A stretch of 64,000 bases of DNA from Agaricus subrufescens (lineage: Eukaryota; Basidiomycota; Agaricomycetes; Agaricales; Agaricaceae). Of the stretch, positions 59,182 to 64,000 are shown piece after piece. Both the position numbers and the translations under genes were made by a program. The stretch is taken from assembly GCA_029945375.1 (NCBI GenBank), contig CM057063.1, positions 2,849,894 through 2,913,893 of the forward strand, in the 5' to 3' direction. The notes under the pieces were generated by a model. The model was not told the DNA's origin and did no database searches. It saw only the letters and a list, made by a program, of their open reading frames with translations. Position 1 is the stretch's first letter. Each line of letters starts with the position of its first letter.

Positions 59182-61154
59182 CTACCCCGAATCACTTTCA
59201 GACTTCAAAGTTTCCAAGTTCTTACTTCCCGGGTATCCTTGCTGTAATGAAATCAATGAATGGTCGAGAATTTAAATCAGTCATACTCACATGCGCAAAG
59301 ACCACCTGAGATATATTGGATGTAGTCCGGTGTGGTGTGGTATCTTGGCTGACCTAAAAAAACGATCACATTAGCGATATGTTAATATTATCGTTGATTA
59401 GAGATACTCACCTGTGTCGGTGAAGTACGAACGTGAGCTTGAAATGCAATAGTCGTATGTTCGAGGTCCCGGGTCCGATTGAGCTCGTCGGAGAGTATTG
59501 TTCTCGAGTTCAACCTAGGATCAGTTTAGATACAACACAGGGACGTAAGCGAAGTAAATCAAATACCAGGCCAGTAGAGAGTTGGAGTATACTACCGGCA
59601 ATGTTAACAACTTGCAAACTAATCACAGATGAGAACGTACAGTTACCAAGCACCTCGAAGATTGATATCGAGTAGAGAGCATCGAAGGGGTGGAAATCGA
59701 TATTGAGCTACAAAGGTACATCAACACGTGAACGAGGATAAGGAAATAAATGCTCACCATGATTAGCACGACGAGATCTGAAATACTTGGGAGTCGTCTT
59801 AGCAACACAGTACGGGTATGATTGGAGGACAGTCAGGTACCTTGTGAGAAGACCAATATTGATGGTATAGAAAATGAGTTTCCGCATGAGTCGCCTAGTT
59901 CTTTTCAGGGAATCACAAAGATAAGTACGAACGAGCTCGGCATGACACAGCGAATACTAACCTGCTGAGCGACGAGCGCTGTTCCTTGAATAGCAGAACT
60001 AGAGAAATGGAGACACTCCAGTCAACGAGAAGAGCACATCCAAGGGAAGCCATGGTTAATCGCTAGTTTGAAATGTTAGCAAGTGCTACAGAACGTGATG
60101 GACAAAAATACATCTGTCAACGTGAAAGAAGCATCTTCATATGCACTAGCTATGACTCTAGATCCGTGTGAGCACACAACGGTAAGGAGCAATTTGACTA
60201 CCCGACTTACGATTCGGCGTATGCGGCTAGTACAGTGGTTTGTTAAGCTGGAAAGCCGATAGGGTGGCTACTCACCAATGCCGGTCGCTACACGCGGAAG
60301 TGAGTATATAAGAGACTAGACAACAGGATGATCACGAACCAAAGCATGTAACTGATAACACAATCTTGACGGTTGAAATGCTTCAACATCAATCATGAAC
60401 GGGAGGATTCCGCTTACCAGACAACTCGGAAATAACGCTTTCCTGCCCAGGACTGGTTCCCGTGTGGTTAGTCCACCGGAGTGACTGATGACAAAAGGGT
60501 ACCCAACTGAGCCACACTCGGTGAATGAAAAACAGATGAACAGCGAGAATGATGAAGGGCTAGATAATTAGATGAGCGTCGATCGGCTACAATCGGAATG
60601 CAGTCCGCACTGTAAAAATCATGATTGTCTTCGCTTTTGTGAGCCATAAGAAAGCTCCCGGAAGTTTGGGTGCAGCATACCTTCAAGCTCCTATTAAGGT
60701 TGAGGATACTGGAAAAATAACAGAGTTGAGGAAGCTTACCAGTTAGGGTTTTGTATGCCCGTGGTGTCTCCCCAGTGTTTAACCGCGGTATCATACGCTC
60801 CATTGATAGCGAAGGCCGACTTGAGGAATTCCAGGACCCTGACGGAAGCGGTTGAACGGCTGACCCCCTGGTAAAGGAACTGACGCATTTTACCAAACAA
60901 AAGCCACCTGGTTACAATTTTTTGGTGAGAAGAACGAGTATGTGCTCAAAAGACGCACGGCAAATTTCACAAGAAAATGATCATCAGGAAAGTTGAGGAA
61001 ATATCGAAAGGATTGTAGGGTGAGGACGCCGAGCAGTCTGGCGAAGCATTCAGCAACACACAAGAACGGCAGAGTTTAGTTTGACGCACCCAACATCCGT
61101 AATACCCGCTATAAAAAATGTGCCAATCGTTGGCTGAAGGTTGATAAGGGCCAT
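59182..61154 (-). CDS. DUF6534-type multi-pass membrane protein
   Basis: Multi-exon minus-strand gene of the mushroom DUF6534 seven-TM group (function unknown). From the ATG at 61154: INLQPTIGTFFIAGI, typical of the group's first helix; then VLTLQSFRYFLNFPDDHF after the first intron; an extracellular segment KSAFAINGAYDTAVKHWGD with the family's aromatic and Trp residues; and the domain itself, RRLMRKLIFYTINIGLLTS, followed by a hydrophobic helix and YSISIFEVLGN then LNSR. The tail is hydrophilic and ends SESDSG at 59182. Not every exon between 60300 and 60750 was traced, so integrity is unproven. The family differs from the orphan array next to it. Confidence 0.65.
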
Positions 61155-64000
61155 GCCGCGAGGGTTACAACACACCAGTGACTGCGGTACAAATCCGTGC
61201 ACCGCCTGGGGCTTGTTTATATCTAGTAAAAACTCATGCACTAAGCTCCAAAATAGGCGAATCACATCATTGATCAGAGGGGGAGGGGTCCGCCGCTACT
61301 GCCCTGATCAGTATAAAAAGGATGGCACCCTAGATCTTGTGTACATATTGCTGGATCAGGTGTGGTATCTAGGTCACTGATTCGGCAGCGAGAGTGGCCA
61401 TATTTAGAAGCGCCACAGCCTGACACTAATGGGGTGTTTCGCGGGCTCCCACGATGTCTCATGGCTCAACACATTGAGCCCCTCTGCGTTCTATTGGCAA
61501 TAGATTACTTATCGGAGGATACCACACCCAACAAGGACTCGCTAATATATGCTGCCTGGAGCCGCGATGGGCGGTCTGGCTGCGGCAAACACATGCATAG
61601 ATTAGCATCGTGAAAGCCCATTTCGTCTCAAGTTCAAGGCTTACTAGTTCCATTGTCGCAAGTTCACTCGGAACGATAGTTCAAAAGTAATTGGCGATTT
61701 CTTAATTAACGGTCTCCCTGATGACATTGTTGGAAAACTCAAACAGGACATCAACTTTTTTGACCACCTCTTGACCTTGGTCCTCACCTGACTTTCTGTT
61801 CTTCCGATCTACGCAGAGTCCAAGGTCTTGGATACGTGCCCCCATGCTTCCTCAACTTGGCCCGCCCCTCGAGCCTCTTGTTATAGGAATCACTATTAGG
61901 ATAAATTATATCTAGAATTCTATTCTCACTAACAAAACCCTGTCTATTATCTGCCTACACACTCCGTTCTACTACTATCCACCTGGGACGAGGCGCGCGA
62001 ACACCTTTGCCCCTAAATAGTAACCATATCAATAGTGCTCGCATGCTGCTCCTGTGGCACGAACACTATACGGTATCAATATGCTTGCCCCTCAGTTCAA
62101 AAGGGACACGATTCCGGTATACGGCTTCACACTGGCATTGAAGTTGAGATACCCCCATTACTTGACTACTTATCCATTAAAACCGAAGTTGAGCCGTCCC
62201 ATCAATCTAGATAAGGCAGGGTGCTTGTTCTATAATGTCGTTTTCGTCTGACAGCGAAGATAATAGGCTACTCAAAGCTGAAGACACGGTCAACTGACCT
62301 TCTCATTGATTTGTGTGGACTTTTCGCAAAGAAAATTTTGGTCTCAGTAATGGTCATTGTTCAAGTATTGTAATATTGTCGTCCGAGATGCCCACACGGA
62401 CGCGTAGAGCAAGGTTCATACTAGGCACCCACTCTGTGCGGGCTCACAGATCGATGCACTCGGTCTCATTTTGTGGTATTCATAATTTGATTTCACATCT
62501 GAACCATACCTTCCCCTTAATAGACGAATCATGTATGCGGCATCTCAGATAAAGCAAGCTAGTGACAATCTACTTCCACAGATTCAAGGAGCTCAAACTC
62601 ATTACATACGTGAACTTCAATTAGGGAGGATTAAAAATAAAATATCGAGACTTCCTGCGATTTGATCCGAGGTGTAGTGTATTCAGAATGAATTCAATGC
62701 TACAATAATCACCCGTGCTGTCCGTAAAGTTCATGTCTACGCCCAGTCTACGCCACTCCCTAATTGATTAGTGGCCCATGTAGCAGGGGCCTGTGGAAAC
62801 AATGTACCGAGAAGAGCGTATTCGGTTCCACTGGCACTTTTGATGGACCCATAATTTCGCAAAGAGCTGACCTACCATGAGTACTTTGCAAATTGTTGCA
62901 CTCACAACAACTTTTGCTTTTCTCATTGTCGTCCCCAGATCTCCGATAGAAAATTTGTTGTCAAGACGGCTCATTTCATCTCGTGATGAACACACTAAAA
63001 TTTTTGTCCAACCCACAATAGCTACACCCCCACCGTTGGACCCATCCCTGATGTGTCACTTGTGGGCGATGGCTGATCTTCTATCCAAGAATAGCGTATA
63101 CCAAAAGCAGGACCGAACCCGCCGAAGCCTTAATGGACCATTCCGCATAAGTAAGCCGTTCCCAACATCTTAGATTTGCGAGGCCACCAAGTAACCGGGC
63201 CGCGAACAGATAGGAGACAAGCATGCTCCGACCAAGCTCCGACACGAAAAAAAAGTGATGTGCCTGGTGTCCGGTATTTCACATTCTGTAGACCAGGGAG
63301 TGAAGGGTATAAATCGGGGAAGGCGGCGGGCGATGAGCGGACTGTTTGAGACCCTGGACCGTATGAGGGGTACGAAGGGGCCTGAGATGAAATTCAACTA
63401 TTTTCTATGAAAGAACGACGAATGCAAGGGGGCAACAGTTGATGATCATCACACAGCAACAACACCTGAGGTACAAGGTGGCACCGAATTTCTAGGGTAA
63501 CAAAATTGGCGGCCCGGCCAGCGTTCGATCGCTCAGGGATGAAACGGCGCTGGATAAGAAGTCGAGGTGCGAAATGAAACTATGGACCTGCTAAAGTTTT
63601 CATATGGATGGAGGGCCCTGACGAGGAATGTGACGACCTAAAATAATGGCCACGAAAGTAGTCGAAATTCGGTGAACAAAAATGTTCTAGAAAGTCCGCT
63701 GTTCCTTGGTTCTACTCCGGGTTGCAATGGATAATCACCATCTCTCGCACACCAGTTTTCATTTCAGTAGAGCATAGTTAAACATACGCCATTTCGACAT
63801 AGAAAGATTAGAGAAAAAATATATTCCCGTGCACGACACGTTTCTTCAGATGTCTCCACCATTGACTACATGCAGCACAAATAACCCTGACTTGAAACAA
63901 GGGCCGGAATACAAAAAAATTATATGACCTGGGGTAATTGATTTTGTAAAGCCTCCCATGACTGACCCATTGCCTTGTGGCAAAGTGACAAGCCGCCGGA
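61155..64000. other. No supported gene
   Basis: 2.8 kb in which short frames occur in all phases without introns or motifs I recognise. A stretch at 61700-61800 has a vaguely Gag-like reading (INGLPDDIVGKLKQDI) but is too short to call. The end of the window may lie upstream of a further gene. Confidence 0.4.

Noticed and set aside
61680..61800. Possible copia Gag fragment
   Set aside because: Only one short hydrophobic-acidic stretch is suggestive; no zinc knuckle, protease, integrase or LTR is found nearby.

Overview
The window looks like a genome segment of a mushroom-forming basidiomycete (Agaricomycetes). Protein genes carry many spliceosomal introns of about 45-60 bp. The protein families are typical of that group (DUF6533, DUF6534 and DUF6593-like proteins, KDZ transposases with a CxC2 cysteine cluster, an AIM9-like phosphotransferase). 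The mobile DNA includes a fungal chromovirus. No prokaryotic features, CRISPR array, rRNA or convincing tRNA gene was seen.

Layout. About 0.8-3.2 kb holds a decayed Spt5-like gene (NGN plus KOW motifs). About 3.4-13.4 kb holds a decayed KDZ transposase gene, split by a full-length Ty3/gypsy chromovirus (5256-12038, minus strand) with 296/298 bp LTRs and a 5 bp target duplication. 15.5-16.9 kb is a DUF6533-type membrane protein gene. A 138 bp fold-back MITE lies at 19.4 kb. 20.3-28.1 kb is a normal gene block: an MFS transporter, a DUF6593-like protein and the mitochondrial Lon protease.

29-59 kb is the striking part. It is an expanded family of seven-transmembrane proteins that I cannot match to a named family. 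There are six intact members (called here A, B, C, D, E, G), a seventh intact member H, one member with a single-base frameshift (I), one 3' fragment (I') and two exon-1 relics. Intact members share the same five exons; exons 2 and 3 are 88-91 and 177-180 nt and exon 4 is about 149 nt. They also share a TATA-type promoter motif and a conserved C-terminal tail motif. Between them sit two Sec14/CRAL-TRIO paralogues with identical exon lengths, an eIF3j gene and a phosphotransferase pseudogene. 59.2-61.2 kb is a DUF6534-type membrane protein gene; beyond 61.2 kb I see no supportable gene.

How it fits together. Lon and eIF3j are housekeeping genes (mitochondrial proteolysis, translation initiation). 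The seven-TM cluster reads as a lineage-specific, birth-and-death array, possibly of receptor-like surface proteins; this role is inferred, not shown. The left 13 kb is a nested transposon graveyard in which almost every LTR difference, and two catalytic-residue losses, fit transitions at CpG, as expected of methylated repeats.
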